Assembly: GCA_023055355.1 (NCBI GenBank)
Contig: JALJCS010000039.1
Coordinates: forward strand, 3,627,501 to 3,691,500
Origin: Agelaius tricolor
Lineage: Eukaryota; Chordata; Aves; Passeriformes; Icteridae
DNA: 64,000 nt
Direction: 5' to 3'
Under the pieces are notes generated by a model that was not told the DNA's origin, ran no database searches, and saw only the letters and a list, made by a program, of their open reading frames with translations. Shown here piece after piece: positions 1 to 12,593 of the stretch (positions within the stretch are counted from its first letter, which is position 1; every line of letters starts with the position of its first letter). Position numbers and translations under genes: made by a program.

Positions 1-1248
1 GTCCTAGCACGGACGCTCATGCTCCACCTCCCCGGGGGCGGTGGGCGAGACGGGCCGGTGGTGCGCCTGGGGCTGCCAGGTGCGACACGTGCCCGAGGAT
101 CCCACCTCAGCTGGCGTGCACCAGCCCTCACCTTTGTTGCGCCGCGGGCTTTTGACGATGGCCCCTGACTCGCGCACGTGCTAGACTCCTTGGTCCGTGT
201 TTCAAGACGGGTCGGGTGGGTAGCCAACATCGCTGCGGACCCTGGGCACCCGACCGCGGCCTGTCAAGCCCAGCCCAGCGGCGCCACGTGGTCAGGGTGC
301 ACTGAGGACAGTCTGCCCCGGTTGACAGCGGCGCTGGGGGCTGGAGGCCCTGGCCCCTGCACACCCGCGCGAAATGCCGCACTGCGGGGACGCCGCCCCC
401 ATCCCCTCTCCCCAGGAGGGGGAGGGCGGGGGAAAAGTGATGCCCCCCAACACGGTGCCGCTGACGGGGGGGAGGAGGGTGCAGCGGCAGTCCTCTCCCT
501 CGGCCCCGGGATTCAGCAAGACCTGCTGCCTGGGGGCTGTAACACCCACCGCCACTCGCGCGGCGCCAGGGCCTTCCCAGCCGACCTGGAGCTGGTTGTG
601 GCACACCACCGCGGAGGAAATGCGCCCGGCCAGGGCCTGCCGCCAGCCGAGGGGGGGGTCTCTGCGCCAGCCCGCCCCCCCAGCTCGCCCCCACGCACGG
701 GGTACGCCTGGGGGACAGAGGGGAGGCGGAGGCCAGGATCCGCCAATCCCGCGCCGGCCAACCGCAACTCGCCGGGTTGAATCCTCCGGGCGGACTGCGC
801 AGGCCCCACCCGTTTACCTCTTAATGGTTTCATGCCCTCTTGAACTCTCTCTTCAAAGTTCTTTTCAACTTTCCCTTACGGTACTTGTTGGCTATCGGTC
901 TTGTGCTGGTATTTAGCCGTAGATGGAGTTTACCACCCTCTTTGGGCTGCATTCCCAAGCAACCCAACTCCGAGAAGCCCCGGGCCCGGAGCACCAGGGG
1001 GCCACTACGGGCCTCACACTGTCTGCGGGCTACGGCCTCGATCACAAGGACTTGAGTCCCCCGAGAGCGCCGCCGGGGAGGGGGGCTTCTGTACGCCACA
1101 TGTCCTGCGCCCCACCACGAGGTGAGGATTCGGCGCTGGGCTTTTCCCTCTTCGCTCGCCATTACTGAGGGAATCCTCGTTAGTTTCTTTTCCTCCGCTG
1201 ACTAATATGCTTAAATTCAGCAGGTCGCCACATCTGATCTGAGGTCGC
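1..1248 (-). rRNA. 28S rRNA, 5' part (truncated by window; decayed copy)
   Basis: This is the 5' end of the large-subunit rRNA, read on the minus strand. The 5' boundary near 1,248 is set by the conserved 28S start that pairs with 5.8S and by the hallmark at 1,199-1,220 (reverse complement of the GCTGAATTTAAGCATATTAGTC block). Conserved D1-D2 core blocks are visible at about 835-960. Several positions differ from the vertebrate consensus as I remember it, mostly C/T or G/A at CpG: the first 60 nt has two (1,222 and 1,232), and the block near 900-912 has more. The rest of 28S lies outside the window. I infer a degenerate, probably silent rDNA copy, although the gene order and identity are clear. 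Confidence 0.93.
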
Positions 1249-2151
1249 AAGCCCAAAGCTTGGCTGCACTGCGCGCGGGGGCGCACGTGGAGACGGCCGC
1301 CTTGTCTCCCCCGCCCGCTACGCCGCCCGCCTCCCTCCTCTCCACGCTCCCAGAGGGAGCCGGAGAGAGAGAGAGAGAGAGGGAGCGCGCAGGTGCGATC
1401 GAGCGACGAGGAGACGGAGAGCCCCATCCCGGAGACGAGAACTGAAAAGGGAGCGCGGCAGAGATGGCCCCACGCGGGAGGTCCGGCCGGGCGGCGGCGT
1501 GCGTGACGGCCTCGGCAGGGAGAGAGAGAGGAGATACGGGGCCCCTCGGCGCGCCCCGAGACCGCGACAGAAGAGGAGGGGGCGGGCGAAGGGAGGAGGG
1601 GGTCGGAACCCCTGTCCCTGGTGCTCTCACCTCGCGCGTGGCAGCACGGCACGGTACTGCCGCGGTTCCCACCCACAGACAGCCGCCCGTGCAGGGGGGA
1701 GGCCGGGGGCGAGGCCCGCGCCTCGCCTCCCCTTCTCGCCCTCCTCTCTTTTTCTCTCTCGGCCCTCGGCGGCGCCTTTTGACACTGTCTCTCGCTCCCC
1801 CCAGGCCACCGCGCTACTGCATCCACAGCACGGTCCTGGCGAGGACGAGCTCCACCCCAACGGCTGGCTCTGGGAGTGGGGAACTACAGAGCGCTCCCCG
1901 AGTCTGCATTTAGGGGGACGAAGGCGCTGCACGGCGACGATGACCGCGAGTACGACAATGCCTGCCGGGCCGCAGGGAAGGGATCGAGGCCGCTTAGGGA
2001 AACGCTTCCCTCGCCAAACCCCTGACCTCCTTCCCTCTGGGCACCGGCAGGACACTGCCGCCGCCGCCGCCGGCGCCCGCCGCGGGCGACAGGCCTGCGA
2101 GGCGACCCCAGCCGCACCGCCGGCATGGCCCCTGGACGGCCATTGATCGTC
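1249..2151 (-). other. Internal transcribed spacer 2 (ITS2)
   Basis: This is the GC-rich spacer between 5.8S and 28S in the rRNA precursor. It is defined only by its flanking rRNA genes. It contains a (GA)n microsatellite at about 1,362-1,382 and other purine or pyrimidine runs. Long open frames here are by-products of base composition, not genes. Confidence 0.88.
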
Positions 2152-2208
2152 AAGCGATGCTCAGACAGGAGTAGCCCCAGGAGGAACCCGGGGCTGCAAG
2201 TGCATTCA

Positions 2209-2242
<34 letters not shown>

Positions 2243-2252
2243 TTAATTCTCA

Positions 2253-2293
<41 letters not shown>

Positions 2294-2308
2294 TACCGCT
2301 AAGAGTTG
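2152..2308 (-). rRNA. 5.8S rRNA (full length, CpG-decayed)
   Basis: A complete 5.8S gene of 157 nt, the normal vertebrate length, sits between ITS1 and ITS2. The core that pairs with 28S and the central GAATTGCAGGACACATTGATC-type block (about 2,215-2,240) are intact. Against the nearly invariant vertebrate 5.8S sequence, I count about nine substitutions. Most are CpG to TpG or CpA, for example at 2,157, 2,179, 2,194, 2,204, 2,208, 2,253 and 2,306, with others such as a change near 2,169 and one at about 2,293. Functional 5.8S tolerates almost no change across birds and mammals, so I infer a non-functional or silenced copy. The comparison is from memory and should be checked by alignment. Confidence 0.95.
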
Positions 2309-5198
2309 TCTGGCTTTCGGGCAGCGCTCATGCCAAGCGGCCCCTTTTTTTGTTACTCTGGTGCTGAGGATGCGCAAGCACGCGCCTGGCTTCGACCGTA
2401 TGAGCACTCAGAAACGGAAGGGGAAAAAAACCACTGGAGAACCCATGCTCTGAAGGCCGGCCAAGAGGCGGGGGAGCCCGCGCCCCTGACCGCCTCCCCC
2501 TGTGAGGGGAGACGCCGACTTCACAAACGCCGTCATTCGGAGGCGGCCCAGGCGCCCGGGCTCGGCCCAGCCTCCAAGTGGAGGGCCAGACGGTGCGCGC
2601 CAGAACGTGGGAGGGCATGGCGGCCCACCCTCTTCTCGCTTTCACGGGATGACATGCACAACACACACTGCACGCGGGCGGGGGCGCACGGCCATTGGCC
2701 CCCGCACATGCCGGCTGTCCCTCGGCCCCCGAGGCCGCAGGCCTTGTGGAGCGCTGCTGCGCAGCCGGCTTTTCTCTTCCTGCACTGCACAGCCTTCCCC
2801 CGGGTCAAGACGGCACGTCACAACGACCGGCCCCCGCCGGCGCGCCTCCCGTGGGACCGCTCCCCTACCGGGCAGGTGAGCAACTGGCGGACGCGCTCCA
2901 CCGCCGGCCCCAGAGGCGGGCACCACCGAGACCTGAGCCGGCGTCTCCGGCGCCCGAGGGCTGCCGGACGGCAGACCCCGCCGCCGCCAGGGCCGCACTC
3001 CCGGGACTGCCGCCGCCGCATCGCATCGCCGGGGCCCCTTACCTCAGGCACCCGCCCAGCGGAAGGCGGTATGGCACTGAGCCGGGGGGCAACACCCGCT
3101 CTCCTCATTTGCACGCAGAGACCAGGCAGGGAGAAGCGCCTCCGCGGCCGCCCCGCATGCCTTCCTGTGGCCCACACGCAGCTGGGAAGGGTGATGGAGG
3201 ACGCGACGAGCGGGGCCCGGGACGGGACCACAAACGGGCGACAGCGGGCGCCTTCCGGCTGACCGTCCCCACAGGGAGGGACACCCGTTGAGCAGCGCCG
3301 CCACCACTCAGCATGGGGTCGCGCGTGCTCCCGGGCCTCTGCTGCTGGAGGGCCCGCCAAGCGCTCACCCCCCACCAGCGGGCGGTCGAGCCAGGGGACG
3401 GCCGGCGGACGACAGTGCCGCCGGTGCGCGTTTGAGGAGAAGAGGCCATCAAGGGGAGGAGAGGCGCCGGACGTACTGGACGCGGCGCCGCGGGTTCCAG
3501 AGACCACGGTGGTGGGCTGAGGAGTGAGAGCACGGGCGGGCCCCGGCGGCCGCGACTCCGCGGCTGAGGAAGGGCAGAGAGAGTGTGCTCTCTGCCAGCG
3601 TTGCCCGTTATGACGAGGCGAGCGGGTCGGCCCCCACGGCCGACAGCTTGCCGCGGCCTCTCTGCTGACGACGGGCCGCGGGGGGGGGGGGGGCAGGGCG
3701 CCCTTCCCCGGCGCTGCACGGTTAACCCCCACGGCCCACGGCAGGACGACAACGGAGGAGCACGGCCAGTGGCGATGGGACAACCACCGCAGGGGATTGG
3801 CGGGAGTAACTGCTCCCCACCCCTCAGTGGCACCCCGCACGGCCACCGCCCGGCACGCCTGCTGCCGCCGGCACCACCGTCACCATGGCCTGCCGCGCCA
3901 AGCCGCCCGAGTCTTTAAACCGCCGCCCAGCCCCGCCAGCCCCTTTCAGAAAACCCTCAGCGTTTGACGACACCGAGGGAAAAAACCTGGGGGTACCGCC
4001 GAGGCGCGGAGCGCGAGGTACCTGGCCCTGGGGCGAGGGAAATGACCTGCATGGCCCTGTCGGGGTGCCTCCCCCGCTGCCGCCCTCAGGGGAGTGTCCA
4101 CCCGCGGGGGTGCGCCCAACATCTGCCGCCACCACCGCCACGTCCTTCTCAGGGCCCGGGGTTTCCCTCAGTAGCAAGGCGCTGCGTGTCCGAGAGGACC
4201 GCCGTGGCTTGGGCCACCCCGCCGGCATGGGGGATGCGGGCCCGACCACCGAGCACACCTCAGGCGCGCATACACGCCACAAAGTGCGGCCCGGAACACC
4301 CGGAGGCCTCGGCCCTTGGAGTTCCTCTGCCACGGCGAGAAGGGGGCCACTCGGCCCAAAAGCGAGAAACTCTGCCGGCCGGCAAAAGTCCCGCTCCCCA
4401 GTGCGGGAAGGGCCGGAGGTGCTGCCTGCTCCGAGCCCCAAAGGCGCCCCCACCACCCGGCTCCCTCGCCCTTTACACCTCGGCCGCCGACGGGTGCTAC
4501 GGCCAGACAGACGGCTGTCGCTCGACGGGCAAAGCAGTGACAAAAGGGACGGGCACGCCTCCAGGAGGGGCCATGCCGAGCTCCGCTCCCCCCCGGGACC
4601 CGGGCGGCTTTCTCGCATGCACACCGAGGAGAGCTGAGCTCGGGAGGACTCGGGCCGCGCCACGGCGCCCGCACGCGGCACGCCGGCGACCGGTGTTCGG
4701 CAGTACCGGCCGTGGCAGTGAGAGGCTCAGGGGCCCGCGGCCGCACCCCCGCTCTCTGGCAGGGATGGACCGGCGGAAGACCGGCGCAAGGCCGGGGTGG
4801 GGGGGGGCTGGTGTGGAGGGCGGTGGGGCAAGCCGCCGCTACAGCGGCCAGCGTGCCATGCTTCTAGGCCCGGCCACGACACGCAGTGTACTGCAGGGAG
4901 AGCCACGCCCGCGCGCAGCGTGGCGGGCACGCCTGGCACGCTTCATAGCGCCAAGTGGCTTTTTCCCCCTCTCCCGCTTCCAGCCCCCAGCGCCCGGAGG
5001 TGCCGCGCGCCTCTGATCTCTCTCTCTCTCTGGGGCTGACGGCGCGCGGCGAAGGGGAAGGGCGTGTGGCCCCCGGTGCTGACCAGGGCTGGCAGCCAGG
5101 GGCCGAGCGTGCAAACATAGTGGGCATGCGAGTGACGCTACTCGCACACGGCCTGCCAGACAGCCTGGCACGACGCGGCAGGCGCCAAGACCCATCGG
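2309..5198 (-). other. Internal transcribed spacer 1 (ITS1)
   Basis: This is the ~2.9 kb GC-rich spacer between 18S and 5.8S. It is long, which is common in amniotes. It holds homopolymer G runs (about 3,680-3,694 and 4,797-4,807) and a short (TC)n near 5,018-5,030. No independent gene is supported here. The many long open frames on both strands follow from the high GC content. Confidence 0.88.
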
Positions 5199-5217
5199 TA
5201 ATGATTGTTCCGCAGGA

Positions 5218-5251
<34 letters not shown>

Positions 5252-5316
5252 GTCTAGATAGTCAAGTTCGACCGTTTCTCGACACTCCGGCAGGGCCATG
5301 GCCGACCCCGCCGGGG

Positions 5317-5348
<32 letters not shown>

Positions 5349-7019
5349 AGTAGTAGCGACGGGCAGTGTGTACAAAGGGCAGGGACTTAATCAATGCAAG
5401 CTTATGACCTGCACTTACTGGGAATTCCTCGTTCACGGGGACGAATTGCAATCCCTGATCCCCATCACCAATGGGCTTCAACAGGCTACCCGCGCCTGCC
5501 GGCGGAGGGTAGGCACAAGCTGAGCCAGTCAGTGTAGCGCGCGTGCGGCCCCGGACATCTCAGGGATCACAGACCTGTTATTGCTCAATCTCGGGTGGCT
5601 AAACGCCACTTGTCCCTCTAAGAAGTTGGACGCCGACCGCTCAGGGGTCGCGTAACTAGTTAGCATGCCAGAGTCTCCTTCGTTATCAGAATTAACCAGA
5701 CAAATCACTCCACCAACTAAGAATGGCCATGCACCACCACCCATGGAATCGAGAAAGAGCTCTCAATCTGTCAATCCTGTCCGTGTCCAGGCCGGGTGAG
5801 GTTTCCCGTGTTGAGTCAAGTTAAGCCACAGGCTCCACTCCTGGTGGTGCCCTTCCATCAATTCCTTTCAGTTTCAGCTTTGCAACCATACTCCCCCTGG
5901 AAGCCAAAGACTTGGGTTTCCCGAGAGCTGCCCGGCGGGTCATGGGAATAACGCCGCCGGATCGCCAGTCGGCATTGTTTATGGTCGGAACTACGACAGT
6001 ATCTGATTGTCTTCGAACCTCCAACTTTTGTTCTTGATTAATGAAAACATTCTTGGCAAATGCTTTCGCTCTAGGCCGTCTTGCGCCGGTCCAAGAATTT
6101 CACCTCTAGCGGCACAATATGAATGCCCCCGGCCGTCCCTCTTAATCATGGCCCCGTTTCCGAAAACCAACAAAATAGAACCAGAGTCCTATTCCATTAT
6201 TCCTAGCTGCAGTATGCCGGCGGCCGGCCTGCTTTGAACACTCTAATTTTCTCAAAGTAAATGCTTCGGGCCCCGTGGGACACTCAGCTAAGAGCATTGA
6301 GGGGGCGCCGAGAGGCAGGGGCTGGGACAGGCGGTGGCTTGCCTCGCGGTGGACGGCCAGCTCGATCCCAAGATCCAACTACGAGCTTTTTAACTGCAGC
6401 AACTTTAAGATACGCTATTGGAGCTGGAATTACCACGGCTGCTGGCACCAGACTTGCCCTCCAATGGATCCTTGCTCAAGGATTTAAAGTGCGCTCATTC
6501 CAATTACAGGGCCTCAAAAGAGTCCTGTATTGTTATTTTTCGTCACTACCTCCCCGGGTCGGGAGTGGGTAATTTGCGCGCCTGCTGCCTTCCTTGGATG
6601 TGGTAGTCGTTTCTCAGGCTCCCTCTCCGGAATCGAAGCCTGATTCCCCGTCACCCGTGGTCACCATGGTAGGCACAGACAGTACCATCGAAAGTTGATA
6701 GGGCAGACATTCGAATGGGTCGTCGCCGCCGTGGGGGCGTGCAATCGGCTCGAGGTTATCTATAGTAACCACAGCTGCCGGGCGGGCCCGGGTTGGTTTT
6801 AGTCTGATAAATGCACGCGTCCCTGGAGGTCGGCGCTCGTCGGCATGTATTAGCTCTAGAATTACCACAGCTATCCAAGAAGTGGGAGAGGAGCGACCAA
6901 AGGAACCATAACTGATTTAATGAGCCATTCGCAGTTTCACTGTACCTCCCGTGTGTACTTAGACATGTATGGCTTAAGCTTTGAGACAACCATATGCTAC
7001 TGGCAGGATCAACCAGGTA
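5199..7019 (-). rRNA. 18S rRNA (full length, decayed copy)
   Basis: This is a full-length small-subunit rRNA gene on the minus strand. The 5' end is the TACCTGGTTGATCC block (7,006-7,019) and the 3' end is near 5,199, giving about 1,821 nt, close to the bird norm. Substitutions hit positions that are near-universal in all life. The 530-loop GCCGCGG block reads GCCGTGG (about 6,432-6,441). The decoding-site ACACACCGCCC block reads ACACACTGCCC (about 5,364-5,374). The 3'-terminal GGAAGGATCATTA block reads GGAACAATCATTA (5,199-5,211). Many other changes are CpG transitions. Length and order are intact but the sequence is unlikely to make working ribosomes, so I infer a silenced copy or pseudogene. 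Confidence 0.95.
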
Positions 7020-9180
7020 GCCGCCGCCCACGGCGGCTCCGCGCTGTGGCACGCAAGCGCCTGGACAGAGCACCCGGACGTGCCCGGCCCGCTGGCAAAC
7101 CTGCCCGGCGCCAAACCCTGACCTCCCCGGGCTTCTTTCGCCGCTCCGACCTGTGGGAGCGGCATCAAGGATGAAGACACGGCGGCGGGCAGCGGCATGG
7201 CGGCGACGGGCGCCGGCGGCAGGGATGGCGGCCGGCCGCATCGCGGCCCGGTGTTGGCTGGGATGGGGAACGGCACCACGCGCGAGGGATGCCCCTTTGG
7301 TGAAAGCCGACCCCCGCGGCCGGCCCTTCCCGCGACGCCGCGGGCAAGGAGCCGGGACCGCTGCACGGCTTTTCGCCACTCGGATGGAGAGCGAGGCTTC
7401 GTCTCTCTCTCTCTCTCTCTCTCTCTCCCTCTTGCGCTTTTTTTCCCGGGGCCTGCGCCCCGGTTCGAGACTCAGCCTCGCGCTCGAAATGTTGCGTGCG
7501 GTGGCACGGAACAGAGCTCGGCCGGGGCTGACCCACCCCCCCACCAAAGCTGAGAAAAACCCGTCTGCCGAAAGGTTGCGGGCGAGCGACCGGCCACCAG
7601 CGAGGTTGGGCCGAGCGGGGCCCTGCTCACAGGGAGCGAACCCTGTCCCGGCGCGTCCGCCCTCCGGGCCACGCGGAAATCACCGGATGTGCTAGAGGAG
7701 ACAGCAACCCGACGAGGCAGGTGCGACCTGGACACCGAGGCCCCTTTTCAGCCAGGGCGGCTCGCTCTGCAGCAGGTGGCGGAACGGCAAAGGAGCGCGC
7801 GGACCAGGCTCTGTTCCACCTGCATCCGCGCCACATCGGGTTCGGGCACTTTCGCCCTCTCTCTTTTCTCTCTTGCCTCTCTCCCTTCTCGCGGCTCAGC
7901 TCCAGCCGCACTGCTACCTGGCGCTGCTTGTGGCCGGCACCCACACGGGCGCTACCTGGACTAGGGCCAGCACCGGCACCTCACATGGTTTTTTAAGGAC
8001 ACCTGAAGGCTCGCGGGTCCACGCGGCCGTCACACAGCTCAGGACAGTAAAACGCCCTTCCCCAGGCCAGTGGAAAGAGCGACACCTCGCCTGCGACGGG
8101 AAGCGAATATGAAAGGAGACTGCCCTGCCCAAGCACCAGACCCCCCCCGCCGTAGCTTCCCTGTGACAGAGAAGCCTTGGAAAGAGAGCCGGCCCGCTGG
8201 AGACCCTCTCCGACGCCACCGGAAAAGCCACATCGATCAGGCGCGGCTCCGGGAATGAGCTGCACCAACGGCGACAAGGGCCCCACAGCCACGGTCCTGG
8301 GACAACAGCGACGGCTGCCCAGCCCACCTGCGGATCGGATCGCTCGCGGCAGCAGAGGAGTGCTGGGGGTGCCGCCACCCGCCCGCAGCCAACAAGGGCT
8401 CCCCTTTAGGATAGGCAACGGTGGGACTGGACCGGCCCCTGCCGGGCCGGGAGGGGATTCGGTGGCCCTCCCCCGCCTTCTGGCCCAGGGAAACCGGCCG
8501 AGTGTGCGAGAAAAAGTTCCACCGACCTGGCGCCACGGGCCACCGGCTTTTACCCAGCCTCGTGGCGGTCGGCTTTCCCTTCCGGAAAAAAAAGCCGGGG
8601 GACAGCACGACAAAAATGGCACACGGAGGCGCGTTCGCAATGACCCGTCCTAGCCATGGGGGCCGCGGGGCCAGGGGCCCAGGGCCTGGGGGGCCGAGGT
8701 ACGCACCTCACTGCCTCCCCACAACGGACCCACCGGCATCCCTCTCGCGCCTTCATCACAACGCTTCTCGGTGCCGCGGCTTAGGGCTGCGAGAGAAAAA
8801 TAAAAAGGTCCGCAGAGGCCTGGCGGGCGCCCCCCCAACTCCGCCCACCTCAACAAAAAGCAACAGACCCGGCGCAGCAAAGCCGGCCCCGCCCGGCAGA
8901 AGCGGTTCAGTCGATCCGGCCATGACCGAGGTAGGGGAGGCGACACCACCTCACCCAGGATCAGTCCAGGGGGGCTCTCCATCAGGTGCCAGGCCCGTAA
9001 AAAAAAACAAAAAACCTAGAAAACTAGGCCAAAAAATTCTGCCCGCCACAACGTGGGTCCCCGGCTTAAGGCCGAGGAAGGGCGACGGCTTCAACAATGC
9101 AAGCTGGGGACCACCGCCGCCGCCGAGGCGGACCCACGGGCCCAAAACAACAGCAAATGATTCTGCAGCAGAGGCATGGC
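7020..9180 (-). other. 5' external transcribed spacer (5' ETS), left end uncertain
   Basis: This is very GC-rich sequence upstream of 18S in transcript orientation, with a (TC)n tract at 7,401-7,429. GC-richness ends rather sharply at about 9,170-9,220 and is followed by AT-rich non-rDNA sequence. I cannot recognise a Pol I promoter or intergenic-spacer repeats. The extent is therefore inferred from composition and from its position next to 18S. Confidence 0.7.
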
Positions 9181-9284
9181 TTGGAGAAAACTCTCCCCTG
9201 CTTTGTCTGGGCAATCCTTAACCAGTGTCTTACATGGCTCTTGCTGCCAATTTCTTGCTCAACAGTGTGATAGATGAATCTGAT

Positions 9285-9965
9285 TCGTGCTAACAATTGT
9301 AACTATATTTTAAATATTTTAGAAAATACTTGTTAAAAAGTAAGAGAGGAAAAGGATATGGAATTAGTGTCACAAAACAGATGTTTTCAGATGTTCATGA
9401 GAAAACAGGATGCAGGATGTAGTTTGAGATAAGTAACATCCCAAAAGGCAATGGGCCTCAGGATAATGAAAGAATCGGCCTTGAAATGGACAAAATTGGG
9501 ATGATTCCAGGTATCGATGAAATCATAAGGCTTCTTTCTGGAATATAATGCTGGCTTCTATAACACAAGACTTGGGGTGCATGTGCAACTTGTGGGGTTG
9601 TTCAAAGGACAGTGATGATAAGGAGAAGCCTTTGTGGGAAGCGACCACCAAAACCAAAAGACCCCTTAGAAGCAAGCGGAGCATGCACTGTGCAGTCCAG
9701 TGACATAGATTTCAAGAATCAAAAATAGGAGGAGATTCACAGGAAATTATTGATGAATATGTATTAGCATCCAGTCTAGAAGTTGTGTTTGGATTCTTTA
9801 TCTTTTGAATGGGAGGCAGGGTGAGAAAACCCCCCCTGTATCCCGACTGGTTTTGCTTATGCTTTATCCAAACCACTGCCAAATTATTTTGTATCTGCTT
9901 GATTATATTTGATTGCATGATTTCATATAAAATTGCTGCCAAATTAAAATTGCTGCTAGATTCTA
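9285..9965 (+). mobile_element. LTR-like AT-rich segment bordering the rDNA
   Basis: This AT-rich segment has short matches to the LTR-like segment at 23.83-24.29 kb. They share a CTTGG..GCATGTG..AAAGGACA block (about 9,571-9,614), a GGAGCATGC block (about 9,678-9,687) and a terminal AAATTGCTGC stretch (about 9,928-9,957). I infer a related solo LTR. Its ends and any target duplication are not resolved, and a non-LTR origin is possible. Confidence 0.35.
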
Positions 9966-12590
9966 ACGTTGGTTTATTAAATTAGACATATAGGGACCTC
10001 CTTCATAACAACAGCCCACCTCAGTCACCTGCCTGTTGGGACTGTGCTTTCTACTGAGCCAGTCCTGCCAGAAAAGCAGCTTCAAACACACCTCCAAGAA
10101 GGCACTGATCCAGATAAAGCACATCCATTCCCCTCTGCCCAGGGCCAGTCCCCTGTACATCTGGCAGCCTGCAAAATCTAACACCCCCTCAGGGTCCAAC
10201 ACATTGTTCCAGCCCAAAGCATAAAGGCAATTTGTTTTGTTAAAGCTGAAGTCATTCCTGCAGGTCCTCGGCCTTCCAAGGCCAACGCTGCCACTCCGGA
10301 CGGAATCCTGTGACCCCGAGCATTTGATGGTGACCACACCAAAGCAAGAGGTGGCTCCTTCAGCAGGAGAATGGAACATGGCAATGCTGTGTTTGTGTCC
10401 CCAGCCTTCCTCCCATTGTTTCAGCAATGGCAGCTACACTTAGGCAGCTTCAGCAGAGCTTATTTGTGTTGGCTGAGTGCAGATCAGGACTCCCAGCCCA
10501 CCTCTAACAGCAGCTTGCAATGACAACAGCACCTGCACACTGAGGTCTTTTGCTGGAGGCAAGCCTGTCACAAGCACACACCCTCTTCCAACTTCCCATC
10601 AAACAGAAAGGAGAAGAGCAGGAAAAGGCTACCTTTGGTACAGTCTTCTCCAGGTCTACACATGGGCCCATTCTGGGTAGAAAACTCCCGCCAGTGCTGG
10701 CCTTCCTCTTCATGCTGAGAAACTTCTCCCACAGGAACTTAGAGGGAAGCAGCTGAAAGGCAAAAATAAACCAGCTAGAGCCTCAGAGTTGGGCTTGTTC
10801 AGAAAGGCTTTTCTTGAACAAGTGGCACTGGTGAACAATTTGTGATCACATTGTCCAGGACAATCCTGGAAGCCCTGGAAGTTGCTTGCTGAAATACTCA
10901 GCACCAATAAATTAACAATACAGAGTGCAATACACATACTCCAACCACGTGGCTCTGTCCCATCAGCTTCTCCGTGATTGCATGTGACATGGTTGGGGAT
11001 TGCTGCTCTTTGGGCATTTCTTTCCTCTTTAGGTTCATTGGATTGAGGCAGTGACCTTTTCAAAGAATGGGGACGAGCTCTCAGAACTGCCCTGACTCCA
11101 TCCCTGTACAGCACTGAGAACTCACAGCAAGGAGATAGCACTGCTGGGTGAGTCCAAGAGAGGCAAGAAAGGAACGTTGTACCAAGAGTGAGGAGCACAG
11201 GAATGTGTCCAAGTTGTAGTTCTCTCTGTTAATTAGCATTTGCTTTCTCTCTCTGGCCTCACAGACCCCTCCAGAGAAGAAAACAGAGGGATCTCCTGGA
11301 CAGAGCCTCAGCAGTGGGGCATCTTCAGTCAAGTGAGCTCCAGACACCAAGGGACCTTTGTGGCCCTGGCTCCAGGGAGCAGGAAAGAACTGTACAGCCC
11401 TCAAGATTCCTACCAATCCAGAGCTTTCAAGAGAAGCCAACTCCTTTGGGAGAGATACCATCAACACATGGTAAACCAAAATCAGGGGACAATTCCCAGT
11501 ACAGGAAGATTTCCACCATCCTGCAGAACAAAGGTGTGATGGCATTCACAGGGGTCTTAGGATGAGGGAAGAGACGAGGATCTGACTTCATGGTTCAGCA
11601 GGCTTGTCCTGAAAATCAGCTCTGTCTGGCTTCAAGGTGGGCAAGTCATAGCCACAGACTCGTCTGCTGAGGCCAGGTTTTAGAGAATGAAGAAAAAGCA
11701 CTAAGTCATAAAAGGTGAGAAAAATCTATCACTCCAACAGGTAAATGAAGGGAAACCACTTGAAGAGACAGACTTGAGATGGAGGGGAAATTCCCACAAT
11801 TAATTGTGTCCATGACACCCAGAGGCAAAACAAGCCCAGGGGATCAGGAAAAAGGTAAGCATGTGCTCCAAACAACAGCAGAAATGAAGTGAGAGCCCTG
11901 GAGGGAACACAAGAAAGAGGCACTCTGAAGACAGGAAAAAATGCCACCCCACAAGGTGTTTGTTTTGGTTTTTTTAAATCGAGAGTCTCTTGGACGATGT
12001 GGTAGAAAAACAGAAAAAAATAGGTCAGGAGAAGTATGGTTTATTAGGAACATTCCTGCATAGCAGACAAGATATATCCTCATGCAAATTATTCCATGCA
12101 GCACTCACATGTTTAATTGCTGCTTTTCCTCTTCCTGGGGAATCAGAGTTGCTTTATTTACTCCAAGCAATATTTTCTCCCTTCTCCCTGGCAAAGAACA
12201 AGCTCCCATTTGGCAAGTGCTTACTGGTTTACCTAATGCTCATCACACCCATGCCAAGGAGAGTGGAGCAGGTTAATTTATCACTTGTTGCAATGATTAA
12301 CTTGCCCAGCTGCCGGGTTCAAGAGCCCCAGATGCCTGAGGTGATACAGGATCACAGGAGGACAAGCTCCATTGAATGAAGCTGCTGCCACACTGGCCCT
12401 CTTTGCCTGTCAAACACATTCAGCTGCTCTTGCACTGCCCTCTGAAAATCCCCCATAAAATACAACTGAAAATCCCTCATCACCCAGGAGAAAGCACAGC
12501 TGGATTCTGCTCAGGGCATTTCAGACTAGATGGGGTATTTGGGAGCTCCCCTTGCAAAGGCAGCATCTCAGGAAAACCAGAAGTTTCTTT
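9966..12590. other. Non-coding stretch, nothing recognised
   Basis: I see no conserved coding exon, RNA gene or identifiable repeat here. The open frames are short, lack family resemblance and overlap on both strands. Confidence 0.5.
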
Positions 12591-12593
12591 GCA

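Noticed and set aside
128..9221. Dozens of 60-350 codon open frames on both strands
   Set aside because: They lie in rRNA genes and GC-rich spacers, overlap each other in many frames, and have low-complexity R/P/G/A-rich translations without family signals.
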